Part shown: one piece after another, positions 34,446 through 45,639 of the stretch | How positions within the stretch are numbered: the stretch's first letter is position 1 | Layout: each line of letters begins with the position of its first letter | From: Ailurus styani | Lineage: Eukaryota > Chordata > Mammalia > Carnivora > Ailuridae | Assembly (NCBI GenBank): GCA_002007465.1 | Contig: LNAC01000777.1 | Span: 206,697-270,696, forward strand | DNA length: 64,000 nt | Direction of reading: 5' to 3' | Translations under genes and position numbers: made by a program | The notes under the pieces: generated by a model | The model's input: only the letters and a program-made list of their open reading frames with translations | Databases searched by the model: none | What the model was told of the DNA's origin: nothing

Positions 34446-34896
34446 GTGGAACTAGAAATAGAAGTAACACTAGCAAGAGAGTAATGAAAGATTTATTTAT
34501 CTAACAAATACTTACTGTTGAGGCTGTGAGCCTGGCTCCAGCCTAGGTGTTAAGGATTTTGTAAGCAGCATGAATGAGATCCCTGCATCAGGGAGCTATG
34601 TGAAGGAGGAGCTCTATGGAAAAGCAAAATGAGTAAGAAAGATAACTTCAGGTTGTAATGAACAAGATGATGCATTGAGAATAACCCAAAGCAGTTACCT
34701 CAGGTAAGGCAGTCATGGGAGGCCTTTCTGAACTGAGATGTGAAGGGCCATGGGAAGACATTGAGGAGAGTTTGGTATATTTGAGAACAGGAAAAAGGCC
34801 CCCGGGTTTCAGTTCAGAGAGTCAGCAGGAAAGTGGTCTGAGATGGTTTGGAAGTAATCGGCAACCAATGGAAACTTATTACAAGGGATTGAAGGA
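34446..34896. other. Unique non-coding sequence
   Basis: 'aacaaatacttactgttgaggctgtgagcctggctccagcctaggtgtt' recalls an old dispersed repeat but I cannot name it. The rest is unrecognised. Confidence 0.35.
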
Positions 34897-34968
34897 CATG
34901 ATCTATGTTTTTTTTTAATTTTTTTATTTGCCCCAGGGGTACAGGTCTGTGAATCATCAGGCTTACAC

Positions 34969-35326
34969 NNNNNNNNNNNNNNNNNNNNNNNNNNNNNNNN
35001 NNNNNNNNNNNNNNNNNNNNNNNNNNNNNNNNNNNNNNNNNNNNNNNNNNNNNNNNNNNNNNNNNNNNNNNNNNNNNNNNNNNNNNNNNNNNNNNNNNNN
35101 NNNNNNNNNNNNNNNNNNNNNNNNNNNNNNNNNNNNNNNNNNNNNNNNNNNNNNNNNNNNNNNNNNNNNNNNNNNNNNNNNNNNNNNNNNNNNNNNNNNN
35201 NNNNNNNNNNNNNNNNNNNNNNNNNNNNNNNNNNNNNNNNNNNNNNNNNNNNNNNNNNNNNNNNNNNNNNNNNNNNNNNNNNNNNNNNNNNNNNNNNNNN
35301 NNNNNNNNNNNNNNNNNNNNNNNNNN
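34969..35326. other. Assembly gap (358 N)
   Basis: Falls inside the antisense LINE-1 tail, so the missing bases are probably LINE-1 3' UTR. Long open frames drawn across it (34809-35486 and others) are artefacts. Confidence 1.
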
Positions 35327-35438
35327 GATAATTGTCTTTCTCTGATTGATTTATTTTGCTCAGCATAATACCCTCTAGTTCCATCCACATCATTGCAAAT
35401 GACAAGATTTCGTTTATTTTGATGGCTGTATAGTATTC

Positions 35439-35443
<5 letters not shown>

Positions 35444-35485
<42 letters not shown>

Positions 35486-35494
35486 TATATATAT
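35444..35494. repeat. (TA)n(CA)n microsatellite
   Basis: About thirteen TA units, eight CA units, then TA again, located at the usual tatata site of LINE-1 ORF2 ends. Confidence 0.92.
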
Positions 35495-35737
35495 CACATC
35501 TTCTTTCATGATCTATGTTTTAAAAGGTAGCCTAAAACTCAATAAGCAAACAAACCCAAAACCCCAAAGTTATCAATTAAAAAATGGGCAAAGAACATGA
35601 ATAAACATTTCTCCAAAGGAGGCATATAGATGACCAGCAAGCACATGAAAGTTACTCACCATCACTAATCATTAGGAAAATGGAAATCAAAACCATGATG
35701 AAATGCTACTTCATAGACACTGGGATGGCTATTACAA

Positions 35738-35817
35738 AAAAAAAAAGAAGAAAGAAAGAGAGAGAGAGAGAAAGAAAGAAAGAAAGAAAAAGGAAGGAAG
35801 GAAGGAAGGAAGGAGGA

Positions 35818-35869
<52 letters not shown>

Positions 35870-35884
35870 ATGAATGAAAGAAAG
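35738..35884. repeat. (GAAA)n/(GGAA)n microsatellite
   Basis: Purine-only tract of about 145 bp: aaaaaaaaaagaag, gagagaga, gaaa units, ggaaggaagg, then about 15 gaaa units. Opposite-strand frames (SFFLSFFLSFF) are pure repeat translation. Confidence 0.97.
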
Positions 35885-36067
35885 CCAGCCCAGAAAAATC
35901 ACAAGTATTGGCAAGGATGTGGAGAAATTGGAACTCATGTGCCCTGCTGATGGGAATGTAAAATGGTGCAACCACTGTGAAAAACAGTATGGAGGGTCCT
36001 CAAAAAATTAAACACTGAATTACATATGATTCCACAATTCTACTTCTATCCAAAATAATTGAAAGAA

Positions 36068-36150
36068 GATATTTGCCACAGATATCTCCAACAAATATCT
36101 CCACAAATATCTCCAAATAGATATCTCCACAAATATCTCCAACAGATATT
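36068..36150. repeat. Short tandem array, atatctccacaaat-type units
   Basis: At least five partial copies of a 12-16 bp unit (atatctccaacaa, atatctccacaaat, atatctccaaatag) expand a segment of the old LINE-1. Translated on the minus strand as a VGDICG/EIFVEIF-like pattern, which is not a protein. Confidence 0.85.
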
Positions 36151-36600
36151 CGCACACCCATGTGCATAGCAGCGGCATTATTCACGATAGCCAAAAGGTA
36201 GAAATAAGTCCAATGTCTATTAACAATAAATGGATAAATAAAATGTGGCATTATACCATAAACTATCAGTTAGCCTTAAAAAGAGAGATGAAATCCTGTC
36301 TCATGTTATAATATGGATGAACATTGAACAATATCTTAAGTCAAATAAGTCAGGCACAAAGGAAAAATACTGTGATTGTACTTGTACAGAGATAGAAAGT
36401 AGAATGGAAGTTGCCAGGGCCTACAGTGAAGAGGACAGTTATTGTTTACTGGGTATAGGGTTTCAGTTTGGGAAGATAAAAACTTTCTTGATGCATGGTG
36501 GTGATGGGCACACAATAATGTGAAAGTACTTAATGCCAATGGAAAGTACATTTAAAACAGTCAAAATGGTAAATTTTATGTATTATATTTTTTTACCACA

Positions 36601-36997
36601 CCTATATGAGCAAGATAAGATTAAAGAGCAGCAGTAGTGGAGACTGGGGACCAATGGGCAGGCTGCTGCAGGCACATGATGATGGCTCGGTGGACAGGGG
36701 AAAAGTGATTGGATTTGAGACACAGAATAGGGAGGATTACATGTGGGGGTAAGGAGGGGACACGACTCATTGTCTAAGTTTTTTCTTTGGGCAACTATGT
36801 GGTACATTTGCTGAAATGGTGGCAACTAGGGGAGGAACTTATTCAGGAAAAAGCAAGTGTTTCTTTTTGTACACATAAACATTATTAAAAAACATTTCAT
36901 GAGCGATAATTGACACACAATGAATGACATATATAGAAAAATGTATAATTTGACAAATTTTGACATATATACATATTAAATTTGAGATGAGTGATGC
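36601..36997. other. Mostly unrecognised sequence, old LINE-1 trace
   Basis: 'gagcgataattgacacacaatgaatgac...gacaaattttgacatata' at about 36900-36970 resembles an antisense old LINE-1 tail; the rest is unassigned. Confidence 0.45.
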
Positions 36998-37785
36998 TGT
37001 GATTTATGGTAAGGGTATTTATTTGGTCTTTGTCTCCTGGTCTTCCTGGAACAGAGCTCCTAAAACCCTTGGAATTTCCTGCAGTAGGAGTGATAAAGAT
37101 GTTCTTTTTTTATTTTTATTTTTATTTTTTTATGTTAGTGAGTTGACTTTTGGCAGACACCTTAGGATGGGCGATGGTTGCCTGGGGAGCCAAACCATGT
37201 GATTAAAGGATTGGAACTGTCAGCATCTTCCCTCAACCTCTGGAGGGCTGCATCAGTCACCACTGGTCAATGATTTAATCAGCCATGCCTATGTAATGAA
37301 GCCTCCATTAAACCCCAAAAGGACAGAGTTTGGAGAGCTTCCAGGTTAGTGAACATTTGGAAATCCAGCCAGAGAGATGCACCTGGAGAGGGCATGGAAG
37401 CTCTGCACTCTTTCTCTATACCTTGACCTATAGATCTCTGCCATCAGACTGTTCCTGAGTCATATCCTTTGTAATAAATGGGTAATCTAGTAAGTAAAAT
37501 GTTTTCTTGAGTTCCGTGAGGTGCTTTAGCAAATTAATCAAACCCAAGGAAGGCGTCATGGCAACCTCCAATCTACAGTCAGTTCGTTGAAGCCCAGGTG
37601 ACAATGTGGACTTCTAATGGGCATCTAAAGTGGGGAGAGAAGCAGTCTGTGGGACTGAGTCCTTAAGCTGTGGGATCTGAAACTAGCTCTGGACAGATAG
37701 TGTCAGAATGAGTTGAATGGTAGGACACCTAGGTGGTGTTGGAGAATTGCTTGGTTTTGTAGAAAAATATTGGTGTCAGAATCAT
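36998..37785 (+). mobile_element. ERVL-type LTR (MER21-like), copy 1
   Basis: Shares a long run of phrases with 57243-58405: 'cagctcctaaaacccttgg'-like, 'tcaatgatttaatcagccatgcc', 'atgaagcctccat', 'tttggagagcttcc', 'agagggcatggaagctc', 'gcaaattaatcaaaccc', 'gactgagtccttaa', 'ggacacctaggtggtgt', ending near 'ggtgtcagaa'. The middle carries a T-rich insertion (about 37105-37135). Family name is from memory and not certain. Confidence 0.65.
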
Positions 37786-37939
37786 AAGTTGTCTACCAAA
37801 TATCCAAGTGGTTGTGACAAAAGGTCATTTGGATATTTGGATCTGGAGTTCAGCAGAGATTTTGGAGCTAACATATAGATGCTATTTATAGATGTAAGAC
37901 CAGACAAAAGCAAAATAGAAGTAGAAATAATCCCCATTC

Positions 37940-38570
37940 CTTGAATATTGGCAGGTACTGGGCACATCTAATTTAACTTACTTGTAGCAACAACCCTAAA
38001 AGCCAGGTAGTATTACCATATTATCATTGAGATGGAAAATGCTAGTCACAAGCCAAAATCTATGCTTCCCTTCATTCATAGAAATAAATTTTAGCTGGGA
38101 TTTAGACACCAACCAGGTGTTACCTCTTCCAGTCCTCCTTGCAGTACATGGGTCAAGAAAATTAAAGTCTTCCCATAGAATATTAGTAGAAATGATGTGG
38201 GTCACTTTAAGACTAGGGCACATGAGACAATGGTGTGTATCAACCATGCTCTAGCCCTCTCTACTGACAAAAATGGTGATGACCACAGATGCCTTGGAAG
38301 CCATGGGCTAAAGATGGCAGAGATGTTTTCAGCCTGGGTTCCTGGATAACTGCATAGGACAGAGCCACCTGCCAAACTAGAACACTCACTTTGGACTATT
38401 ATGTGAGAGAGCAATCAACTCCTTTGTTCTTTAAGCTCCTGAATTTTGTTGCTGTCTCTGTTACAGCAGTTTATTTTGTCATCTAATATGATCATTCTGT
38501 GATTGTTTGAAGAAGTTAAGATAACCAAGGTCACAGAGCTAGGACCCAAATACTGTTCCATCTAATTCCT
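37940..38570 (-). repeat. MIR antisense, split, plus unnamed old repeat
   Basis: 'gggcacatctaatttaacttacttgtagcaacaacc' and 'ttatcattgagatgg' (37955-38035) and 'aagaagttaagataaccaaggtcacagagctagg' (about 38507-38545) are MIR antisense halves. Between them lies about 460 bp ending 'gttgctgtctctgttacagcag', probably another old interspersed repeat that I cannot name. Confidence 0.55.
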
Positions 38571-39040
38571 ATACTTTGACCCATTCATTGCCTTGGGCCA
38601 ATGAAGATTGAGAAGTATACTAGAGCTTGGGAATATATGAGTCCCCAGTTATAGCCAGCCTTACAGTATAGGTCAGTGAGCACAGTCATTTGAGCAGCCA
38701 GTGAGCAAATATTGCCATTTGGTAGAGAAAATTGAAGAGTATGTGGTTTGTACTACTCATATCCCAGAAAAACTTTGTGGAAAAAAGTTGGAGGTCTTTC
38801 TCATAACACAAAGGAAATGTGTTGCTTTGGTATCTACATTACATATGGAGGGGATATCTGGTCAGGGTCATGGCCAGTGAGCTCTTTCATCTTCCATAAG
38901 AGTCATACTCAGTTCTTCAGAATTTCTGGGGAACTTGATTCTCAAAATCTTTCTTTAGGATATCTGAAATGTTATGAAATCCCAACAAGGAAGAGGATGT
39001 TTGGTTTTGGTTTCCATGACAACTAAATAGAGAGGCAAAG
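38571..39040. other. Unique non-coding sequence
   Basis: No repeat recognised. The plus-strand frame 38748-39026 has no known domain or splice context. Confidence 0.35.
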
Positions 39041-39480
39041 AACTGCTATGAATTTAAAAAGGACTCCTTGCCTGGGCTGGGAAAGAGCAGTCTTGACCTT
39101 CTCTGTGAAGCAGACTAATGCCGTCTTGGACAAATCTGCCATTATGACTGCACTGTGACCTAAAGCCTTCTCAAGCACAGCCCCTTGCCCCCACTCACTT
39201 TTTTTCTTTTCATTTAACCACACCCTTAAGCATACCCTTAAGGCATAGTATATTCTGATTTGCTCTGGAGATATGACTTTGATTCTGGGTGTTCTCTAGG
39301 GCTATAAAAGCAGGTCTTATGGGAGGTGGGGTTGAGAGATCTACTCATCTTAAGTTGGCCCAAAACATGATTCTGTCTGTAAGTCCCCTCAATAAACCAT
39401 TTCTTGTCAAGCTGGACTTGACAGACTTTTTCATTGGTCTTAAATTTCCTTCCACTTTTGGAGATCATTTTACATATCCT
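39041..39480 (+). repeat. Possible unnamed LTR
   Basis: A TATA-like ctataaaagcag at about 39301 is followed about 85 bp later by a poly(A) signal aataaacc (39391), then a pyrimidine-rich U5-like stretch with 'ttggtcttaaatttcc'. This spacing is LTR-like. I cannot name a family or define the ends. Confidence 0.35.
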
Positions 39481-41749
39481 TCCCTTCCATGGAACAACTT
39501 CATACCACAAAGCTGGAGAAATGCTTCCTGCTGTCAGTTTGATGCCATCAGCCTAGAACTGGGCCTGGGACAGACGAAACAAGGCTAAACCTGGCCAAGG
39601 GAAGGATGGGCATCAGTGCAGGAGCAGACTGGCTACTCCAGGAAATCACTGACTTCTGGCCTTAGGTGTGCTTTGTTGATCACCACTTCCCCCTTTGGAA
39701 CCAAGGTCAGCAGAGGACACAAGTTCTGTGGTAGTTATGGGAACTTTCACCTGAAGGATAAGAAGCTGTCAGAGCTCTAGGATTGATTCTCAGTTACAGG
39801 TCACTGCATAATTTATTGTCCAAACTGGGATGACTTTTAGAATGAAAGGGGGACAAGATTAATGATTATCCTGGGGCAACGGGATACAATCAAACTGCCT
39901 TGGGAAAACTAGGACAGATGGGCAGACTATACTACACTACTGTTTGAAGAATGGTCATGAGATTATCTGCCTTGATACATGGGGTTAAATGTGTGAGCTT
40001 TTCTAAGGATCTTTTCCTTACATACTGCCCCATGGTTTTTACATGTTTGCTTCGAATCAGGTTGCCTTGTTATGCGTTAATAAAAAGAATGTACAAAATC
40101 CTGTCTTAACAACTGTCCCAAGAAAACAAATGCTTACTTCAAGTTTACCCTTGCTTCCTGTGGTCTTGCAGGGCTACTCAGGCCAATGGCATGTAAGATG
40201 AAGTATAAAATCTCAAAAGGCAGATGCTCTCCAAAACTAATGGACTCTCTGACTCATTTATGGGCTTAACATGTGGACTTATAAGTCTACAGTGTGTTTC
40301 TTTTGATTTTCAGGAGAATATTTTGTGTGTCTCAAAATCCACACTCAAACATGTTCCCCAACACTAGACATGGATGATCCTGAAGTGAGAGGCCCCTCTT
40401 TAGTTGATTGCATTACTCATTCCTGATTCCTTCTGTTTATGCTTCCAGTGGAGGGGTGAAGTTGCAATGATACTTTGGAATAGGTGGCTGACTCTGGTCC
40501 TATTACCATACCCCTGCTTGGCCTGTCTAATCCCTAGAAAATGGATAAATTACAATTCCATTGTTCTTGGTGTTCCTCATGAAAGGAGACCAACATTTCA
40601 AAACTCTGCTACCTGTTGCGTTTGATCTTTGGGCAGGCCCTCACCATGCTTTTCAGTCACTGCTCCTCCCATCTTCGGCATGTCTCCTGAATTGCTAGAA
40701 GAGCTGGTGTCATAGAGTAGTGACTATGACTGGAGAATGGATACCTTGCTTTTTGCCACTAAAGAGTTCTCTCGCAACATTAACTTTCTTGTAATATAGG
40801 TTCTGTCATGTGCATGCTGGGGGCTGTCAGTTTGCAGTTAGAGCTCAATAAATCCCATGGTCTTGAGTTGGCCCCTGGGATATTGCCGTCCACCTCATAA
40901 AACTCCTACTTAATTAAGTATGGTACACACAGTTAGCAGCCTCTGCTTCTGGCCAAAGCACCAGACGTGATCATGTAAATGTGCTCCTGCCACATCTGTG
41001 CCATGGGGTTGGTGGGCCCCTTCTATGACTGCAGAAGGAGTTAACCTTCTCCCCTAAGCCAAAGGGCTGTTCCTAGGATCATGGAAAACATGCCAAATTA
41101 TTAGAAACCCCTCCTGCTCAGTCAGAACTCAGCACTCAGAAGTCACTGAGAAGCTTGTTTTTGGCAAAATATGTTTCATAGATGTTGAAATAATTAAAAA
41201 CTACAAAACCATCGTTGACTAGAGGGATTGCCAAGTCAACAGTCATTTAGAAATATCTTTGTTTCAGCAGAGTTTTGAGCAAAAGGGAATCTGACATTTA
41301 CATCCTAATCATCCGAATTAAAAAGAATAGCTTCCAAATTTTGTACTATTAGTACTAAATGATAATAATGAATTTCAGCTTCTTTTGATGAATGCTTTTA
41401 CACATCAGCCATAGGAGACACTAGACAATTAAAATTTGTAGAAAGAAGTTCATAAGGTAGCTATAGAGCCACATGATGATTAGAGGTGCTCTGGGGCTGA
41501 GAGAGGGGCTGCAAAGGTCTACTGCTGAGTCCAGCAAGATGCAAGGACCACCATGAACATCTTGGATCATACAATAGGTCATTTTGTTCAGTCAATACAA
41601 TACAGCCTTAAGTCAGTTAAAATTAAGACTTTATATAATCTAATGCAAAAAGACAGAGGTTTCTTCTGGATACCCCTCAGGCCCTTTCCAGCTCTGAAGA
41701 CCTTTTAGGACACTTTATGTAACATTCTTCTTATGGGAAGATATAGTGT
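39481..41749. other. Mostly unique sequence with old repeat traces
   Basis: 'ttattgtccaaactgggatgacttttagaatgaaagggggac...ggggcaacgggatacaat' (about 39815-39890) is a familiar ancient dispersed repeat I cannot name. A further aataaatccc signal-like site lies at about 40850. No exon supported. Confidence 0.4.
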
Positions 41750-41960
41750 AGTAGAATATGAGCTTTGCAGTCAGATATACTTGGATTCCAATCCTGGGTC
41801 TGTCACTTGCTCGTTATATGACATTAAAATTATTTTCCCTGTAAGTTTATTTCCTTGTCTCAAAAATGGTCTGATATTCCTTATTTTATGGGATAATAGT
41901 GAGGCTTAAATGAACTTACACATAAAGAGCCTTTCCACAGTTCCCTTAATGCATGCAACA
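41750..41960 (+). repeat. MIR element, sense
   Basis: 'gagctttgcagtcagatatacttggattccaatcctgggtctgtcacttgc' is the MIR head and core in order, followed by the diverged tail 'ataatagtgaggcttaaatgaac'. Confidence 0.88.
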
Positions 41961-42289
41961 CAAAATTTATTTCCTAATGATTATTTCTAATAACATGGTG
42001 GACATGTTCATGTCCTTTTGTCTCCTGGGATGAAAGCAGAAGTCTCCACCTATCTTTTCTCCTCTTAGAAATGGGACACTAAGGTAAGTGTGGCAGAGAG
42101 ATGAGGAAGCACCTTTCTTAAGCAGCAACTTTGCCAAATTTTTGTGACATATGTGGCTATAGCTCTAGCGCTTTGTCCATTTTGCCCAGGGGTTGGGTGG
42201 GAGCCATAGTAAGCTGCAGCTGGGGATTATGATAGATGCTAGGATCAGAGAATGAGCTGAACAGCTATGTCTCTGGAAGTTTGAGATAC

Positions 42290-42400
42290 TCTTTTTTATT
42301 TAAATTCAATTATCCAAGGTATAGTACATTATTAGTTTTTGATATAATGGTTGATGATTCATTAGTTGAGTATAACACCCAGTTCTCATCAAATCACATG
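42290..42400 (-). mobile_element. Short LINE-1 3' UTR fragment, antisense
   Basis: 'tttttatttaaattcaattatccaaggtatag' to 'acacccagttctcatc' is the extreme LINE-1 3' end. Flanks gtttgagatactct (42280-42293) and gttcaagatactct (after the next SINE) suggest its TSD, later hit by a SINE. Confidence 0.82.
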
Positions 42401-42416
42401 AGTTCAAGATACTCTT

Positions 42417-42628
42417 TTTTTTTTTTTTTTTTTAAAGATTTTATTTATTTATTTGACACAGAGAGAGAGATTACAAGTCGGCAGAGAGGCAGGCAGAGAG
42501 AGAGGAGAGAGGAGGAAGCAGGCTCCCTGCCGAGCAGAGAGCCCGATGCGGGCCTCGATCCCAGGACCCTGGGATCATGACCTGAGCCGAAGGCAGCGGC
42601 TTTAACCCACTGAGCCACCCAGGCGCCC
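42417..42628 (-). mobile_element. Young CAN-SINE, antisense
   Basis: Poly-T then tttaaagattttatttatttatttgacacag, ending ctgagccacccaggcgccc. A perfect 16-bp TSD agttcaagatactctt at 42401-42416 and 42629-42644. Confidence 0.96.
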
Positions 42629-42659
42629 AGTTCAAGATACTCTTGAAGAATCCTGGCCT

Positions 42660-42850
42660 TATCACCATCTTGTCCCAAATGCAGCTGGATGGTGGCCATA
42701 AACTGCATCCAGTCAATAGGTGTCTTGCAGTGGGTGTAATAGGCACTGTTTTAGGGGGTGGGGATATAGCTCTGGATAAGATAAACAAAAATCCCTGCCC
42801 TCTTGGTTCTCACATCTTCGTGGATAGTAACAAATAGTTCACAGGAACTG
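42660..42850. repeat. Ancient dispersed repeat fragment, unnamed
   Basis: 'aataggcactgttttagggggtggggatatagctctggataagataaacaaaaatccctgccctcttgg' is a very common mammalian phrase, also seen at about 45685-45800. I do not recall its family with certainty. Confidence 0.5.
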
Positions 42851-43114
42851 GAATGTAAGAACTCTCTCAGTACACATTTCTTATCTTGAACTGAATTATC
42901 CCTAGCACTCCAACAAGACCTCTGCACCTACACCCCTCCATATTCTCCACTGGCTCTTCTTTGAGTCAGGCCTGAGAGATTTTAGATTTGCAGGGACCCC
43001 GTTTTCTGGGTACCAGCTGAAAGGTATCAGGATGGCACCAGGCAGATGAGCCTTTGAATTTCATAAAGTTATCTTCCTAGATGAAGGTCTTGGTGTGTAT
43101 TACACAATGGGTCC
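42851..43114. other. Unique sequence
   Basis: Nothing recognised in this short stretch. Confidence 0.35.
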
Positions 43115-43192
43115 AGAGGCAGGACATCCAGAATGGCAGTGTGAGGAACTAGGAAAACTCTGTCCTCAGCAACCATTTAACTGGTGAAAATT

Positions 43193-43230
43193 ACTAAACA
43201 AACAAACAAACAAACAAACAAACAAAACAC
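43193..43230. repeat. (CAAA)n microsatellite
   Basis: About nine aaac units, inside the old LINE-1 5' part. Confidence 0.95.
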
Positions 43231-44471
43231 AACCCAGTAAAAACTTAAGGCCTCTAGTTATTATCTGAAGGGCATACAGCAAAGGAAGAATCATTTGAGA
43301 AGATCTACTAAGTCTTGACAAGAATAGTAAGCGTCTGTGGCATTTGAACCATGGCTTGCTCCCACACCCCTATCCCTAGCTCTGTGTGATGTCAGCTCTA
43401 CTGTGCGATGGCGCGTGAAGCAAAGAGGATGGGGCCTCACTATCCCCAGTTCATCCCAGGAGGTGCAGGTCATCTGCATTTCTCATTCCGTTCAGCCTGT
43501 GTTGTACACATGCTACTCCAAGTGGGCATGGCTGAAGGATTGGGTTGCCTTCCCTACACACCCCCTGCTTGTATGGTGAGGGCAGTATCCAGGTAAGGAT
43601 AAGTAACAGGCAAGAATATTGGATCCTTATTGCCCTATTCCAGCTTCTTTGAGGAGTGGAGCTTCCATATAGGAAGAAGTAATCTGAGAAGACCAGGGAC
43701 ACCATCCTTCTCAAGTGCCTGCTCATAGTGTGGAGGTGTCCCTCTGGGCTGTGGGATGAACCTGAAAATATTCCCCATCTCACAGACAGACCCATTAGCA
43801 AGGGTCTTAAGCACAACATCTGACCAGACGCTGGCTAAATAAATGGAGTAACTTCTAGGAAGTCAGATGTAAACATACAATCACATTTATTCCCAAGGCA
43901 CGTACAGAACCAATGATAAAGGATAAAAATCCAAGTGGCTAAGGGCCTTCAGCACAACTTTTGACCACTAAGTGCTTTAGACAGACCCAGTGACCCCTAG
44001 GAAGTCAACCTAAAAGACAAGCAAGGAAAAGTATCTGAGGAGAGACATCAGAGTCTGCACCCTGCAAGAGAAATAGATTTCACAGATTTAACACAGTCAG
44101 ATAAATAATTAAAGAAATTAATGAGAAAATCAAGCCCCCAAATGGGGGATCAGTATCCAGAGTTACTACAATGTATTATCTAAATGTCTGGTTTTCAAAA
44201 AAAAATTCTGAGCTGCACAAAGCAACAGGAAAGTGTGGCTGATACATAAGGGGAGAAAAGGCAATAGAAGCTCCTTGAAAGAGACCCAGATGTTGGACTA
44301 GGTAGGTAAATACTTCAAAGCAGGGGTTATGAATATATTCAAAGAACTAAGGAAACCATGCTTAAAGAATTAAATGAGAGCATGAGAAAATGACTCATAA
44401 ACAGAGAATATCACTAAAGAGTAGAGATTATAAAAAAAATGAAATGGGAATTCTGGAATTGAAAAACACAC

Positions 44472-44520
44472 ACGAAAGAAAGAAAGGAAGGAAGGAAGAA
44501 AGAAAGAAAAAAAGAAAGTT
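44472..44520. repeat. (GAAA/GGAA)n microsatellite
   Basis: gaaagaaagaaaggaaggaagg then gaaagaaag, purine-only, inside the old LINE-1 ORF1 part. Confidence 0.93.
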
Positions 44521-44940
44521 AGTTCACTAGAGAGATCCAAGAGTAGATCTGTGGTGGCAAACTCTGAAGACTGATATAAATTATGCAACCCGGAGAACAC
44601 AGAGAAAAAGAGTAGAGAAAATGAATACAGCCTCAGAAAAATGTTGGACTCATAAGCACACCAACATGCACGTAATGGGAGCTTCAAAAGGCTGTAGAAG
44701 GTCTTTCTCTGTATAACTGATAAAAGAGGATTATTTTAGTCCCTTCGGCAATGTTATCTGTAACAGAGTTTCCAAACTTATTTGACTGAGAATTATAATG
44801 AGCAATACATTTTACATTGCAATAATTTAGCACATATGTACACACAGGCATTAGAAACATAAAGTTCATAAAATAATACTTATCGTTATTTTATGTAACT
44901 TGGACTAATTTAAAAAATCTTTATTTCTCAAAATTTTTTT

Positions 44941-45066
44941 TAAAGATTTATTTAGGGGGAAAGGGCAGAGAGTCTTAAGCAGATGCCAAGTTGAGTGCAG
45001 AGCCCAACAGGCTTGACCTCACGACCCTGAGATCAAGGCTTAACCAAATGTCCCACCATGGTGCCC
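44941..45066 (-). mobile_element. Old CAN-SINE, antisense, shortened
   Basis: 'taaagatttatttagggggaaaggg' to 'atgtcccaccatggtgccc', diverged and internally deleted. Flanks ctcaaaattttttt (44928-44940) and ctcaaaaaaattttttt (45067 on) fit a decayed TSD. Confidence 0.8.
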
Positions 45067-45211
45067 CTCAAAAAAATTTTTTTATATTGGTGGTCACAGC
45101 CCACTGAGATGATCCCATTACTCTTGAATGGGTAGCCTGTTGGGTGAAAAACCCTGTTCAGGGACTCTTTTGGCCACCCTTAACCAAGAGAGTAAAAGAT
45201 AGGATGCCTGG

Positions 45212-45345
45212 GGGCACCTGGGTGGCTCAGTCATTTAGAGTCTGACTCTTGATCTCCTCTCAGGTCTTGATCTCAGTGTTGTGAGTTCAAGCCCTGCGTT
45301 GGGCTCTACCCTCCACATGGAGCCTCCTAAAAAAAAAAAAAAAAA
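45212..45345 (+). mobile_element. CAN-SINE, sense, first of a tandem pair
   Basis: ggggcacctgggtggctcag head, then 'tctcaggtcttgatctcagtg' and a short body ending in A17. It shares its outer TSD with the next SINE (see findings). Confidence 0.92.
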
Positions 45346-45354
45346 GAATAGTGT

Positions 45355-45551
45355 GGGGCACCTGGGTGACTCAGTTCGTTAAGAGTCTACCTTTGGCCCT
45401 GGTGATGATCTCAGGGTCCTGGGATTGAATCTTGCGTCGGGCTCCCTACTCAGCTGGGAGTCTGCTTCTCCCACTCCCTCTGCCCTTCCACCTCCTTGTG
45501 CGTGCTCTCCCTCCCTCTCTCTCTCAAATAAGTACATAAAATCTTTAAAAA
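45355..45551 (+). mobile_element. CAN-SINE, sense, second of a tandem pair
   Basis: ggggcacctgggtgactcag head, full body, 'ctctctctcaaataagtacataaaatcttt' tail. It begins 9 bases after the first SINE's A-run. Confidence 0.93.
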
Positions 45552-45639
45552 ATAGCATGCCTGGCACAAATAGTGGCTTCTTAGCATCTCTTACTCCTCT
45601 TTTAGTGTTCTTCTATCCTGCCTGGTCTGTTCAATATTC

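Larger units (their letters stand above)
34911..35506 (-). mobile_element. LINE-1 3' end, antisense, with assembly gap
   Basis: Starts with the poly-T tail, 'ggggtacaggtctgtgaatcatcagg', then the gap, then 'cataataccctctagttccatcc' and 'ttgatggctgtatagtattcc'. 5'-truncated at 'atcacatcttcttt'. TSD catgatctatgtttt at 34897-34911 and 35507-35521, perfect. Confidence 0.92.
35525..36600 (+). mobile_element. Old LINE-1 3' part, sense, with two tandem expansions
   Basis: Sense ORF2 C-terminus and 3' UTR: 'aatgggcaaagaacatgaataaacatttctcc', 'tggcaaggatgtggagaaattgg', 'ggtaaattttatgtattatattt'. It contains the GAAA microsatellite (35738-35884) and a small tandem array of atatctccacaaat units (36068-36150). 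Confidence 0.88.
43115..44700 (+). mobile_element. Old LINE-1 5' UTR and ORF1 part, sense
   Basis: 'gacatccagaatggcagtgtgagg' at about 43125 is an old LINE-1 5' end. ORF1-like text follows: 'gaaatgggaattctggaattgaaaaa', 'ttcactagagagatcc', 'caacatgcacgtaatgggagcttc'. Contains (CAAA)n at 43193-43230 and a GAAA/GGAA tract at 44472-44520. No 3' part is present. Confidence 0.75.

Noticed and set aside
34809..35486. 225-codon and 173-codon minus-strand frames
   Set aside because: Mostly run across the N gap and a TA/CA microsatellite; the readable ends are LINE-1 ORF2 C-terminus.
35706..35975. Phe/Ser/Leu-rich minus-strand frames resembling a membrane protein
   Set aside because: Pure translation of the GAAA microsatellite.
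36068..36150. CRISPR-like short repeats
   Set aside because: Units are variable, contiguous without unique spacers, and sit in a LINE-1 of a mammal.
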